The notes under the pieces are model-generated. The model was not told the origin of the DNA. It searched no databases and saw nothing but the letters and a program-made list of their open reading frames with translations. Both the position numbers and the translations under genes were made by a program. Of a stretch of 64,000 bases of DNA, positions 1 through 8,624 are shown piece after piece. The stretch comes from JAVBQG01 sp031549185 (GTDB lineage: Bacteria > Synergistota > Synergistia > Synergistales > Synergistaceae): positions 41,793 through 105,792 of the forward strand of contig JAVBQG010000015.1 in assembly GCA_031549185.1 (NCBI GenBank), given 5' to 3'. Positions within the stretch are counted from its first letter, which is position 1. The number at the start of each line of letters is the position of its first letter.

Positions 1-2137
1 AGCCCTCGGCATGTACGGTCGGCGCGCCGCACGACGGGCACATGTCGTCCACGGCGATTTCGACGGTCTCCCCCATCGCGCGCTCGAGTCCCTGCGCGAT
101 GGCGTCGGGCAGGCTCAGGATAATGCCGTCCCCCTCGAAGATCGGCTGGCTGCCGCCGATGCCCTTGAGCTGCTCGATGATCTCCTTCACGGGGACGCCG
201 CTGCGGAGGGAGAGCGAAATCAGGCGCCCAAGCGCCTCCGTGTGCGCCTGTGTATCCTTGCCCGATTTGCCGAGTGTGGCAAAGAGTTCAAACGGCTTTC
301 CCTCGAAGTGGTTGAGCGTCAGGTAGAGGTTGCCGAAGCTTGTTCGAATCTTAACCGTGCTCCCCACGAGGTTTGAGGGCCGCTTGCGCGGTTTGAGGCC
401 TTTGCCGGGGACCAACGGCTCCTGCTGCGGTTCCGTCCCGTGGTAGAGGACCTGCGTCTCCTTGCAGCGGTCGCGATAGATCGTGATACCTTTGCATCCG
501 CTGTCGTAGGAGAGAAGGTACGCCTGTTTCACGTCGTCGACGCTCGCCGCGTTCGGCATGTTGATCGTCTTGCTGACGGCGTTGTCCGTGTACTTTTGAA
601 ACGCCGCCTGCATCTCCACATGTTCGCGGAAGGGAATGTCGTGCGCCGTCACGAAGATCTCCTTCATACCGCGGGGAACGTCGGCTTCCGTCAGCGTGCC
701 GTGCGAGAGGACCTGCTCCAGGACGCCCGCCGAGGGTTCTCCGAGACGTGCGAGGGCCTCTTCGAGGTAACTGTTTACGTATACGAGCGTATCGTTGTCG
801 AACGCTTTTCTTCGAAACGCGAGGGCGAACACGGGTTCTATGCCGCTTGAACACTCTGCGATCAGGGAAATCGTACCGGTGGGCGCGATCGTCGTGACGG
901 TCGCGTTGCGCATGGGCCGTCCGCGCTTCTCCCAGAGACTGCCCTGCCAGTTGGGGAACGATCCTCTTGTCTCCGCGAGACGTTCGCTCTCCTCGTGTCC
1001 GATGCGCTGGACGAAACTCATCACTTTTTCGGCGAATTCAAAGGACTCCCGGCTGCCATAGCGGATTCCGCGCGCGAAAAGAAGCTCGGCCCAACCCATG
1101 ATACCGAGCCCGATCTTTCGGTTGCCGAGGGTCATCTTCTCGATCTTCTTCAGCGGATAGTTGTTGCAATCGATGACGTCGTCGAGGAAACGAACGGCTG
1201 TGTGGACCGTCTCCTCGAGGTGGTCCCAGTCGATCTCGCCGCGCTTGTCTGCCATCCGAATGAGATTGATGGAGCCGAGATTGCAGCTTTCGTAAGGGAG
1301 AAGGGGCTGTTCTCCGCAGGGGTTCGTGCTGTGCAGCTTCCCGCAGGCCGGCACCGTATTTTCTGCCTCGATGCGGTCGAGAAAAACCACGCCGGGGTCG
1401 CCTGTCTTCCACGCGCTTTCGATCAGCAGGTCCCAGAGCTCGGTGGCCTTGATCGTCTTTGTGACGTCACCCGTCCGGGGGTTGATCAGGTCCCAATCGC
1501 CGTTCTCCTGGACAGTCTTCATGAAGGCGTCGGGGACGCCCACGGAGATGTTGAAGTTGGTCAGTTTGTTGCTCTCCGTCTTCGCCTTGATAAAGTCGAT
1601 GACGTCGGGGTGCGACGCCTCCAGAATGCCCATATTCGCTCCCCTGCGCGTACCGCCCTGTTTCACGACTTCTGTCGTGTGATCGAACAGCTCCATGAAG
1701 GAGATCGGTCCCGACGCCACGCCCGAGGTGCTCTTCACGCGATCGCCCGCCGGCCGGACGCTGGAGAAATTGAAGCCCGTGCCGCCGCCACTTTTGTGCA
1801 CGAGGGCCGTCGCTGAGAGCGAGTTGAATATCTCGTCCATGCTGTCGCCGATTGGAAGTACGAAACAGGCTGCGAGCTGCCCCATCGGTGTTCCTGCATT
1901 CATCAGCGTCGGCGAGTTCGGAAGGAACTCGAGTCGCGCCATCGCTTCGTAGAATTTGGGGGCCCACTCCTCGGGCTTCTCCCCATGGTTCTTTTCGGCC
2001 TGCGCAACGGCGATGGCGACTCGCCAGAGCATCTCCTCCGGCGTCTCGACGATCTTTCCCTCGTCGTCCTTTCTGAGATATCGCTTTTCGAGCACGCGCA
2101 GGGCGTTTTCCGAGAATTGAGCCTTCATTTTTTCCAT
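1..2137 (-). CDS. nrdJ: Adenosylcobalamin-dependent ribonucleoside-diphosphate reductase (partial, C-terminus beyond window)
   Basis: Class II ribonucleotide reductase, which makes deoxyribonucleotides using a B12-generated thiyl radical. The frame is open from ATG 2137 to the window edge, about 712 codons. The start follows a good AGGAG box. Visible family signatures are PNSPTLMNAG near residue 65, the active-site stretch NPCGEQPLLPYE, a Gly-rich GGGTGFNFS segment, and near the edge a CPSCGA zinc-ribbon-like motif typical of the NrdJ C-terminus. There is no paired small subunit nearby, as expected for class II. It is the last gene of a minus-strand run after queD and a HAD phosphatase. The C-terminal end and stop codon are not visible. 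The family is very secure. Confidence 0.95.
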   Translation of the reverse strand, partial: MEKMKAQFSENALRVLEKRYLRKDDEGKIVETPEEMLWRVAIAVAQAEKNHGEKPEEWAPKFYEAMARLEFLPNSPTLMNAGTPMGQLAACFVLPIGDSMDEIFNSLSATALVHKSGGGTGFNFSSVRPAGDRVKSTSGVASGPISFMELFDHTTEVVKQGGTRRGANMGILEASHPDVIDFIKAKTESNKLTNFNISVGVPDAFMKTVQENGDWDLINPRTGDVTKTIKATELWDLLIESAWKTGDPGVVFLDRIEAENTVPACGKLHSTNPCGEQPLLPYESCNLGSINLIRMADKRGEIDWDHLEETVHTAVRFLDDVIDCNNYPLKKIEKMTLGNRKIGLGIMGWAELLFARGIRYGSRESFEFAEKVMSFVQRIGHEESERLAETRGSFPNWQGSLWEKRGRPMRNATVTTIAPTGTISLIAECSSGIEPVFALAFRRKAFDNDTLVYVNSYLEEALARLGEPSAGVLEQVLSHGTLTEADVPRGMKEIFVTAHDIPFREHVEMQAAFQKYTDNAVSKTINMPNAASVDDVKQAYLLSYDSGCKGITIYRDRCKETQVLYHGTEPQQEPLVPGKGLKPRKRPSNLVGSTVKIRTSFGNLYLTLNHFEGKPFELFATLGKSGKDTQAHTEALGRLISLSLRSGVPVKEIIEQLKGIGGSQPIFEGDGIILSLPDAIAQGLERAMGETVEIAVDDMCPSCGAPTVHAEG

Positions 2138-2171
2138 CGCAACACGACTCCTATTCCTCTATCTGAAGTTT

Positions 2172-2822
2172 TCATACATTTTGAATGCAAAGGAGATCGG
2201 GAATTTCCCTCAAATCATCGCAAGCCCAGGTTGCACCCACCTGTACCAATTGTTCCTTCCCGAAGGCGCCCGTCGTCATGCCGATGCCGCGCACACCTGC
2301 GGCGACGGCCGTCCTCATGTCGATGTCGGTGTCGCCTACGTAAACGGCCTGCCCGTTTTCCACGCCAAGGCGCTCGAGCGCGAGCAGAATCGACTCGGGG
2401 TGCGGTTTGGCGTTGCTCACATCCTCCAGGCCGATCACGGTGTCGAACAGATGGGCGAGCCCGCTCACTTCGACCGCGCGGTACGCGAATCTTCTGTTCG
2501 AGACGACGCCGACCTTGACGCCCATCTCCTTCAAAAGTTCCGGTACCTCGATCGTGCCGGGGAACTTGATAAAGCCGTCCTGCTCTCTCTCTCTGAAATG
2601 GTTCCTGTAGAACTCCAGCCACTCCTCCTCGAATCGCCCCCACAGCGCACGCCACGACTCGTCGATCGGCAGCCCGATCACTTTGAGAAGGTCCTCACGT
2701 GTGACGAGCGGAAGCCCCTTTGCCTCCGCCATCAAGTTGGTGCACTCGGTGATGATGTAACTGCTGTCGACGAGGGTCATGTCGAAGTCGAAGAGCACGG
2801 CCGCGACCGGTTGTATCTCCAT
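2172..2822 (-). CDS. HAD-superfamily phosphatase (PpaX / phosphoglycolate phosphatase type)
   Basis: A 216-residue haloacid-dehalogenase phosphatase. Motif I is FDFDMTLVDS near the N-terminus, giving the nucleophile Asp and the general acid Asp two residues later. Motif II is VVSNRR, motif III is the Lys in NAKPHPES, and motif IV is GDTDIDM. The helical cap between motifs I and II is of the pyrophosphatase/phosphoglycolate phosphatase kind. The start ATG overlaps the queD stop in a TGATG, so translation is probably coupled to QueD. A longer frame runs upstream, but it only reads through queD out of frame. The substrate cannot be told from sequence; pyrophosphate, phosphoglycolate or a nucleotide are all possible. 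Confidence 0.85.
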   Translation of the reverse strand: MEIQPVAAVLFDFDMTLVDSSYIITECTNLMAEAKGLPLVTREDLLKVIGLPIDESWRALWGRFEEEWLEFYRNHFREREQDGFIKFPGTIEVPELLKEMGVKVGVVSNRRFAYRAVEVSGLAHLFDTVIGLEDVSNAKPHPESILLALERLGVENGQAVYVGDTDIDMRTAVAAGVRGIGMTTGAFGKEQLVQVGATWACDDLREIPDLLCIQNV

Positions 2823-3214
2823 CAGATCGTCCCGGCCTCGTCTTCGTAATACCTCAGGTCGTCCCTTCCGAAGATTACGGAGGAGTGAGGGGACTCCCAG
2901 ACGTGTATCTCGTGGAGTTCGAAGTTCGGGCCCCGCAACAGCGGGTCGAGGGTCTTGAACACGTAGGCCGCGATGTTTTCCGCCGACGGCTGCGGGATGA
3001 TGTCGTTGAGATAAGCGTGGTCGAATTTGGAGATGACGCGATCGTTCACGATGCTTTTGACGTCGACGAAATCGCGGATCATCCCCTCTCTGTCCGGGTG
3101 TCCACTCAGGACAACCGCCATCTTGTAGGTGTGTCCATGAAGGCGCTCGCACTTTCCGTGGTATTCGACCAGGTTGTGCGCCGCGTCAAAGGTGAATTCT
3201 CTTTTCAGTAACAT
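2822..3214 (-). CDS. queD: 6-carboxy-5,6,7,8-tetrahydropterin synthase (QueD)
   Basis: Converts 7,8-dihydroneopterin triphosphate to 6-carboxytetrahydropterin, an early step towards queuosine and other 7-deazapurines. The 130-residue product has zinc ligands His13 (FDAAHNL) and His26/His28 (LHGH), and the catalytic Cys22 in the CxxxHGH motif that separates QueD from true PTPS enzymes. The ATG at 3214 is chosen because a GGGGAGAGG box lies just upstream; an in-frame upstream extension adds 20 residues of no family resemblance. The stop overlaps the following phosphatase gene by one base. No other queuosine biosynthesis genes are in the window. Confidence 0.92.
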   Translation of the reverse strand: MLLKREFTFDAAHNLVEYHGKCERLHGHTYKMAVVLSGHPDREGMIRDFVDVKSIVNDRVISKFDHAYLNDIIPQPSAENIAAYVFKTLDPLLRGPNFELHEIHVWESPHSSVIFGRDDLRYYEDEAGTI

Positions 3215-3262
3215 TTTCCTCTCCCCTCGCGTTTGCCGCGCAGTCGAATGATTTATCGTGTC

Positions 3263-3290
3263 ATTATAAACCATGTGGAATTGATTCGCT
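3263..3290 (-). promoter_or_regulatory. Possible sigma70 promoter of queD-phosphatase-nrdJ
   Basis: A perfect TATAAT (minus strand, 3268-3263) lies about 50 bases before the queD start. The best -35 candidate, TTGAGC, has a 19-base spacer, longer than ideal. This is a weak call based mostly on the -10 box. Confidence 0.4.
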
Positions 3291-4237
3291 CAAGTTGGCG
3301 GACCGAAATCGAGGTGCCCCTGTCTCCCGTAAAGCCCGGAGGGCGGCGAAAATCCCAGGATCTCCTTCATCATGTTTGCGCCCCGTACGGCTTTGTCGGC
3401 AACGCAATTGTTGTACATGAGATAGATGCTCTTCGTGTTGCGTTGCGTCTCCCGTATCGCCTCTTCCCATTCGCCGAGCTCCGAGGCGTCATACTCGTAA
3501 TCGAACTTTTCCAGAACGGAAGCGCGCGGGTTGCTCCACCCGGCCCGATTGCGCCCGTGAAAACGCACGACTGTGCCCCACTCCGCCGTGAGAGGCCATT
3601 CGTTCGAAACGGTCCAATCGAGCTGCGGCTCGTCCACCGCGACGTAGGCGATGTTTTCGTCCCGCAGCACTTCGTAGAATTTCCCCCTGTTCTTCGGTGC
3701 GAGCCACGTGTTGTTGCGAACCTCAAGCGCGAGGGGGATCGGGCCGCTGACCTGGCGAAGCCGCTTGATATACGCGAGCGACTCGCGCGAAAAATGCCAG
3801 TACGGCGGAAACTGAAAGAGCAGATAGGCGAGTCGCCCTGCGTTGTGGAGGATCTCCAGCGTCTGCAGAAATTCTTCGTACAGGCGCAGCCTCTGCTCGG
3901 GTGAGAGCTCCTCGCGCCGGATCAGGCAAGAGGGCCCGCGTCCGACTTCCTCCTGCAGCCACCTGGGGAGGGCGGCGACTTTCGTCCTGTGAAAGGTGAA
4001 GAGGGCAAACGATTTGACTCCGAAGGCGAACGCGCGAGGCGTACTCGTAAGCCAACGGACGGCGTTCTCGGGGTTTGGCAGGGCGTAAAAGGAGCTGTCG
4101 ACCTCGACCGTGTCGAATTGCGTGGCGTAAAAAGCGAGCCGCGACGCCGGCGTGGATACGGATTCAGGATAGAAGCCGCTTCTGAGCAATGTCCTGTCCG
4201 TCCACGAGCACGTTCCGATTCGTATGACGCCGGGCAT
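3290..4237 (-). CDS. DUF72 (YecE-like) family protein
   Basis: A 315-residue DUF72 protein, a TIM-barrel family of unknown biochemical role. Family features are the opening strand VIRIGTCSWT, the EVDSSFYALP segment near residue 50, the FQFPPYWHF segment, and the closing YNNCVADKAVRGANMM helix near the C-terminus. The ATG at 4237 is preferred because a strong AGGAGGAGG box sits eight bases upstream; a GTG nine bases earlier overlaps that box. It stands alone between queD and the Synergist-CTERM pair. No function is assigned. Confidence 0.85.
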   Translation of the reverse strand: MPGVIRIGTCSWTDRTLLRSGFYPESVSTPASRLAFYATQFDTVEVDSSFYALPNPENAVRWLTSTPRAFAFGVKSFALFTFHRTKVAALPRWLQEEVGRGPSCLIRREELSPEQRLRLYEEFLQTLEILHNAGRLAYLLFQFPPYWHFSRESLAYIKRLRQVSGPIPLALEVRNNTWLAPKNRGKFYEVLRDENIAYVAVDEPQLDWTVSNEWPLTAEWGTVVRFHGRNRAGWSNPRASVLEKFDYEYDASELGEWEEAIRETQRNTKSIYLMYNNCVADKAVRGANMMKEILGFSPPSGLYGRQGHLDFGPPT

Positions 4238-4279
4238 GGTCTCCACCTCCTCCTGAGTCGCCTAATTTTACCATCCGGC

Positions 4280-4316
4280 AGACGAAAGGCGGCGAAGAAC
4301 GCGTCTTCGCCGCCGA
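4280..4316 (-). terminator. Probable intrinsic terminator after the Synergist-CTERM pair
   Basis: A perfect 11-bp GC-rich stem (arms 4288-4298 and 4304-4314, loop of five) lies between the stop at 4349 and the DUF72 start. On the minus strand it is followed only by a short TTT, so termination may be moderate. Confidence 0.55.
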
Positions 4317-4348
4317 AGAAAAGACATGTCGCGAAGCGCTTGCGACGT

Positions 4349-5494
4349 CTACCGCATCCGCCCCGGGGCGCGGAGCCGGAACCCGAGGACCGCTCCCGCA
4401 GTTGCAAGAAGCAAATCGCCCGCGCCGGTGTCGCACCCTCCCCCGCCGCCGGAGTCCGAATTGCCCGCGTCACCGGATTTTTTCACGAGCCACAACGAGC
4501 CCTCGCCGACGCCATTTGCCGCTCCGTCCGGTACGACGAGGCGATCGTCGATCCACTCCGCGCGAGCCGCCGTTTTCGCGTCCACATCCGCGAGCAGGAT
4601 CTGCAGTGTGAGCGTCAGCCCTTTATTCCCATTGACGATCTTCAGAGCGCCGGCGAATATCGCGCGCGACCAGGAACTCTGGTCTATCACCGGTATTGTC
4701 GCGCCTGCATCGCCTTCGAAGACGAGCCCGATCTTTTCGAAGAGCTCGTCGTTGTCGGCGATCGATGTCACGCTGTATCCGAGAATGCCGCCGACCTCCT
4801 GCCAACTCAGGCTGTAGGTGAATTCCAGCGGCAGGAGCGCTCCTCCCGTCGGTGCGAGCGAGGAGAGGGAGGTTTTTATCGATGGTTTGAGCGCCAAGTA
4901 CCCAGCTTTTCCAAAAGAAGAACTCGAATCGAATGCAATTGCCCCCGCATCCGATATGTCCGTCACCTGCGAGGCGGAAACGCCGAACTTGCCGGCAAAG
5001 TCGCTCTGAAAGGACTGCGCCGCAACATTTGCCGGGTCGATGTCCGCGAAGTTGAGCTGTTCGTCGTACTGCGACATATTTGCGTTGTACAGCCTCAGAC
5101 GGGCCCATACGTCCGGGTGTATGTTCGTGTAACTCAACTGGTCCGTCACGCTGAGCGTCGCATAGTCCGAAGCAGGAAGGCCGTTTGCCCCGAGCGCTGT
5201 GGTGGTCACGGAGATGACGGTCGTGCCCTGTCTGAGCGACACTACGTTGCCGTATTGGTCGACGCGGGCCACGCTCAGATTGCTGCTCTCCCAGGTCATC
5301 GGCTCGATCGACGAATACGCGCCATTCTGGTAATACACGATCGCGGTCAGGCTGCAGGTCTGTCCGATTCTGGTCATCGTGCCGGGAATGCCGCTCATTC
5401 TCACATAGGCGATATTGACGCTGGCGGCGGATGCAATATTTGCCGTTACAAGAATCAGAAGCGAGGCGAGAAACGGGGGAAACCGCCTCTTCAT
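4349..5494 (-). CDS. Exported Synergist-CTERM protein with Ig-like (Big_2-type) domain
   Basis: A 381-residue secreted protein. Residues 1-24 form a signal peptide (MKRR, hydrophobic core, ASAA). Residues about 25-120 look like a bacterial Ig-like Big_2 repeat, with the characteristic WESSNLSVARVDQYGNVVSL pattern. The middle (about 125-330) is not recognised. The C-terminus has a Ser/Gly run, GGGGGCDTG, a hydrophobic helix and RLRAPGRMR, which is the Synergist-CTERM sorting signal known only from Synergistota. The start codon overlaps the previous gene's stop (ATGA), so the two are cotranslated. It is probably exported, processed at the Cys-containing tail and anchored at the surface; the processing step is inference. 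Confidence 0.85.
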   Translation of the reverse strand: MKRRFPPFLASLLILVTANIASAASVNIAYVRMSGIPGTMTRIGQTCSLTAIVYYQNGAYSSIEPMTWESSNLSVARVDQYGNVVSLRQGTTVISVTTTALGANGLPASDYATLSVTDQLSYTNIHPDVWARLRLYNANMSQYDEQLNFADIDPANVAAQSFQSDFAGKFGVSASQVTDISDAGAIAFDSSSSFGKAGYLALKPSIKTSLSSLAPTGGALLPLEFTYSLSWQEVGGILGYSVTSIADNDELFEKIGLVFEGDAGATIPVIDQSSWSRAIFAGALKIVNGNKGLTLTLQILLADVDAKTAARAEWIDDRLVVPDGAANGVGEGSLWLVKKSGDAGNSDSGGGGGCDTGAGDLLLATAGAVLGFRLRAPGRMR

Positions 5495-7356
5495 TTCCTC
5501 TCACCCTTCCACAGGCGAATTGCAGCGAAGCCGCACGCGAAGAACAGCCCCAGAACAGGGATCCCCGTATTACAGCCGCCGCCGCTGCCGCCCGAGGCGG
5601 GAGGATCGGAGGGGACGTAGTTCATAGGGGCGGTGAAGAAGGTCATATCCCACTTGTCGTTAAGATTTCCGTCCTTCATCACCAGATAGCTGTTATCCGT
5701 CGTGACGGTTTTGTCCTGCACCATGGCCATCGTGCGCTCCTTGCCGTCCATCAGCATGACGATGAAGCTGACCGTGATGCAATCCTTGTCCTCGTCCATA
5801 AAGACTTTGATCGTCCGGTCGAAGGTGTTTTTGGACTCGAGCCACTTGAAGAGGTCGATGTTTTTGCCCTCCGCGTCGTGTGTGTAGAGGCTGAAGTTGT
5901 TCGCGAAGGTCCTCTTGATGTTCCCCGTCTCCTTCCACTCCGAGAGAAACGAGTTCCACTTGGGCGCCACAAACCTGTTGGAGTGCGGAAGGTTCATTGT
6001 GATGTGCAGCGGCAGGAGGCCCGCAGTGTCTCCCGAGGTCACCAGTTTGGCGGGCACTTTCGCCTCGACCGCGATGGTATTGACCGCGTCCCCCGCGACA
6101 TACGACTGGCTGACCGCGCCGCTCATGACGCTGTCCGACGCCTCCGGCATTGCGGCTCCCTTCACGTCCATCGCCGAGGCGACGTTTTTCAGAAAATTCG
6201 TGTCCGAAGCGAGCAACTGAAAGCCGGTCACAGCATAATCGCTACCAGATCCCGTACCGAGATCCAGTCCGAAGATCGAGGGGTGCGAGAGCTCCAATCT
6301 GCGGTGTCCGCCCGTCGGGTCGATCGGGTACATGTCGAAGATGCTCTGCACGCCGCTCACGACATTGAAATTCTGGTTGTATGTGGTGATCAGGCCCGGG
6401 GGAATGTGGCTCAATTCGTCCAGTACGATGTTGGGGTTCACGTCTTTGACGTCCGCAGGCAGATCCATGGTCCACTTCGAGGGGAGCATGAGCGTGGTGT
6501 TGCCCACGCCGTCGTAGCGCTGCAAGGCATAGCGAATGCCGCAGTAGTTCGTGATTTCCGTGCTCAGGAGGTAGTTGACGACGTTCGAGTCGATCGGGAA
6601 CTGTTTGACCGGTACGAAGACCCAGTCCGAATTGCTCCCGCCGACAGCCAGATCGCCGACGACGTTCCAGGTGAAGCGGTCGTATGCGACAATGTTTCCG
6701 CTTTTGGCGCCTGAATATGTCTCCCTCATCGTCGACCTGAAGAGGAGCGGGTTTCCCTCGGCCGTGTTGTTGCAGACATTGGCCACGATCATCGGGATCT
6801 GCAGCGTCTGGGAGGGAGTATTGTCCGGGTTCTGCTGAAAGATCATGTTTCCGCGTTTCGTATCGTATGCGTTGGTGCTCGCTACTTTGGTGAAACCGAA
6901 TTGCCACAGTTTCCTGGCACCGGACGTCGTGCTCAGGGGGTCTTTGACGACCTGATAGGCGTAGAAGTCCGTCAGAACATCCTGCGTATAGGAGGCGCCT
7001 GCGGGGATCGGAGCCATCCAGTCGAACGCGACCGTCATACTCGAGGCGCTCCCCGGCAACACCAGGAAGATCGCATCGACCGCGGGAGGCGTCGTCAGGT
7101 TGCCGCCCAGGATATATACGTGATCCCTCGAATTGACGAAATTGGCCGTGGTTTCCATCGTGAAGCGCGTCGCCGCCCCAACCGTTCCCCCGGCGTCCGT
7201 AATCGCCACCCACTGTGCGCCGGATCCGCTCGGTCCGTAAATATCATCGAACCTGTAGGTGGGAACCGTCACAACAGGCGTTGCAGCCCATGCGGCTGCA
7301 ACGGACAGCAATATCCAAAAAAAAGTTAGAATTACGCGCAGTGAACGTTTCTTCAC
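5491..7356 (-). CDS. Large exported Synergist-CTERM protein, function unknown
   Basis: A 621-residue protein with a signal peptide (MKKRSLRV, hydrophobic core, AAAWAA, about residues 1-25). The long beta-rich body shows no domain I recognise. The C-terminus is the phylum-specific Synergist-CTERM tail: SGGSGGGCNTG, a hydrophobic stretch containing LFFACGFAA, then RLWKGERK. It is upstream of, and overlaps by four bases, a second Synergist-CTERM gene, so the two probably act together at the cell surface. The type II secretion operon follows immediately upstream on the same strand, but a terminator-like hairpin separates them. There is no paralogy with the partner outside the tail. Confidence 0.82.
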   Translation of the reverse strand: MKKRSLRVILTFFWILLSVAAAWAATPVVTVPTYRFDDIYGPSGSGAQWVAITDAGGTVGAATRFTMETTANFVNSRDHVYILGGNLTTPPAVDAIFLVLPGSASSMTVAFDWMAPIPAGASYTQDVLTDFYAYQVVKDPLSTTSGARKLWQFGFTKVASTNAYDTKRGNMIFQQNPDNTPSQTLQIPMIVANVCNNTAEGNPLLFRSTMRETYSGAKSGNIVAYDRFTWNVVGDLAVGGSNSDWVFVPVKQFPIDSNVVNYLLSTEITNYCGIRYALQRYDGVGNTTLMLPSKWTMDLPADVKDVNPNIVLDELSHIPPGLITTYNQNFNVVSGVQSIFDMYPIDPTGGHRRLELSHPSIFGLDLGTGSGSDYAVTGFQLLASDTNFLKNVASAMDVKGAAMPEASDSVMSGAVSQSYVAGDAVNTIAVEAKVPAKLVTSGDTAGLLPLHITMNLPHSNRFVAPKWNSFLSEWKETGNIKRTFANNFSLYTHDAEGKNIDLFKWLESKNTFDRTIKVFMDEDKDCITVSFIVMLMDGKERTMAMVQDKTVTTDNSYLVMKDGNLNDKWDMTFFTAPMNYVPSDPPASGGSGGGCNTGIPVLGLFFACGFAAIRLWKGERK

Positions 7357-7394
7357 GCAAAAAACCTGCCTCTCGTTTTGTGGTTACCACTCTA

Positions 7395-7430
7395 TATAAA
7401 TATATCGGCCGACGAAGGGCCGATATATAA
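7395..7430 (-). terminator. Hairpin ending the type II secretion operon
   Basis: Perfect 10-bp inverted repeat (TATATCGGCC, arms 7401-7410 and 7418-7427) about 40 bases after the gspF stop. On the minus strand it is followed by an AT-rich TTTATAT tract and not by a clean T-run. Confidence 0.5.
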
Positions 7431-7468
7431 CGAGTCTGCGGGAGTTTGCGCGAATTTGAAAGGGAAAA

Positions 7469-8623
7469 TCAGCTTACAAGGCTGGAAAGGCTGAAAATGG
7501 GGAGAAGGACGGCTACGACGACGAAACCGACGACCACGCCCAACACGAGAATGATGATCGGTTCCGCCAAGCTCGACCATTTCTGCATCGATGTCTGTGC
7601 AAACTCCCACGAGTTGTTGGCGATTCGATCCATACAATCCGGCAGGTTGCCCCCCATTTCACCGATGCGTACGATCGCAACGATGTCCTCGGGGAAGGAG
7701 CCCTCCCGCTCGAGGCTCTGCGAAAAACGATAGCCCTTGCGAACCTCCTCTGCGATGGCCGGAATTCGCCCCTTTCTGGAGTCGATGGGCGCGGTCATCT
7801 CGAGCGCCTGCACGAGAGGGACGCCCGACTTGAGGAGCGTGGCGATCTGCGAAAAGATCAGCGAAACGCTCAGGTGCGTACGAATGTCCCTGAAAAGCGG
7901 GAGCGAAATTTTCTTCCCCGTTCTTCGGAAATAATAGAGCACGAGTCCGATCAGCAGAAGAGCCGGAAGTCCTCCGACTTTGAGAGAGGAAGAGAGAAAG
8001 AGCAACATGCGCGTGGCGAGGGGAAGGGTTCCGCCTGAATCTGTGACAATGCTCGTCAATTGCGGAACGACGTATGTAATCAGAAATGCGACGACACCCG
8101 TTCCCACGATCAGCATCATGATCGGATATGTCAGTGCGGACTGTATCTTTCGGCGCAGGTTGATCTCGCTCTGCAGAAGAGAGGCTGCGCGTTCGAGAAT
8201 GTCCGGTAGTGACGAGGAACGCTCACCGGATTCTACCATGCCAACCAGCGAGGGGCGAAACACGCCCTGTGACTGCATCGCATGAGCGAGGGAGTGTCCT
8301 CCCTCGACCGACTCGCGCAGCTCCGAGTAGACGGGCCGGAGCCTTTTGTCGCGCGTCTGCCTTTGCAGCAGCCCAAGAACCTCCGTGAGAGAAAGGCCGC
8401 TGCGCAAAAACGCCGACAGCATGGTGCAGAAGATATGCTGGTCGCTGAGGGCGAGCAGTTTGGTTGCGCTGGTTTTCTTTTTGGAACGTTCCATCTCGAC
8501 GGACACGGGAACATAGCCTTCGAGTCCCAGTGTGCGAAGGAGCTCGTCCTCGTTCTGTGCCTCGCGGCGTAACGTTTTTTGCTCGCCGCCGGGATCGTAG
8601 GCTTTTACTTTGAAGAGCGGCAC
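7469..8623 (-). CDS. gspF: Type II secretion inner-membrane platform protein GspF
   Basis: A 384-residue polytopic protein of the GspF/PilC family that anchors the assembly ATPase and organises pseudopilus growth. It carries two repeated T2SSF domains (about residues 65-190 and 268-390). Three hydrophobic segments are visible: IMMLIVGTGVVAFLITYVV, the GLPALLLIGLVLYYF region and the C-terminal IIILVLGVVVGFVVVAVLL. The start is a GTG, placed by a GGAGAGG box inside the end of gspE. It is the last gene of the secretion operon. PilC of a type IV pilus is the alternative, but the gspC, K, L, M and N neighbours favour type II secretion. Confidence 0.9.
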   Translation of the reverse strand: MPLFKVKAYDPGGEQKTLRREAQNEDELLRTLGLEGYVPVSVEMERSKKKTSATKLLALSDQHIFCTMLSAFLRSGLSLTEVLGLLQRQTRDKRLRPVYSELRESVEGGHSLAHAMQSQGVFRPSLVGMVESGERSSSLPDILERAASLLQSEINLRRKIQSALTYPIMMLIVGTGVVAFLITYVVPQLTSIVTDSGGTLPLATRMLLFLSSSLKVGGLPALLLIGLVLYYFRRTGKKISLPLFRDIRTHLSVSLIFSQIATLLKSGVPLVQALEMTAPIDSRKGRIPAIAEEVRKGYRFSQSLEREGSFPEDIVAIVRIGEMGGNLPDCMDRIANNSWEFAQTSMQKWSSLAEPIIILVLGVVVGFVVVAVLLPIFSLSSLVS

Positions 8624-8624
8624 G

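Noticed and set aside
3989..5620. 543-codon plus-strand frame
   Set aside because: Antisense shadow of the DUF72 and Synergist-CTERM genes, which have signal peptide, tail and ribosome sites.
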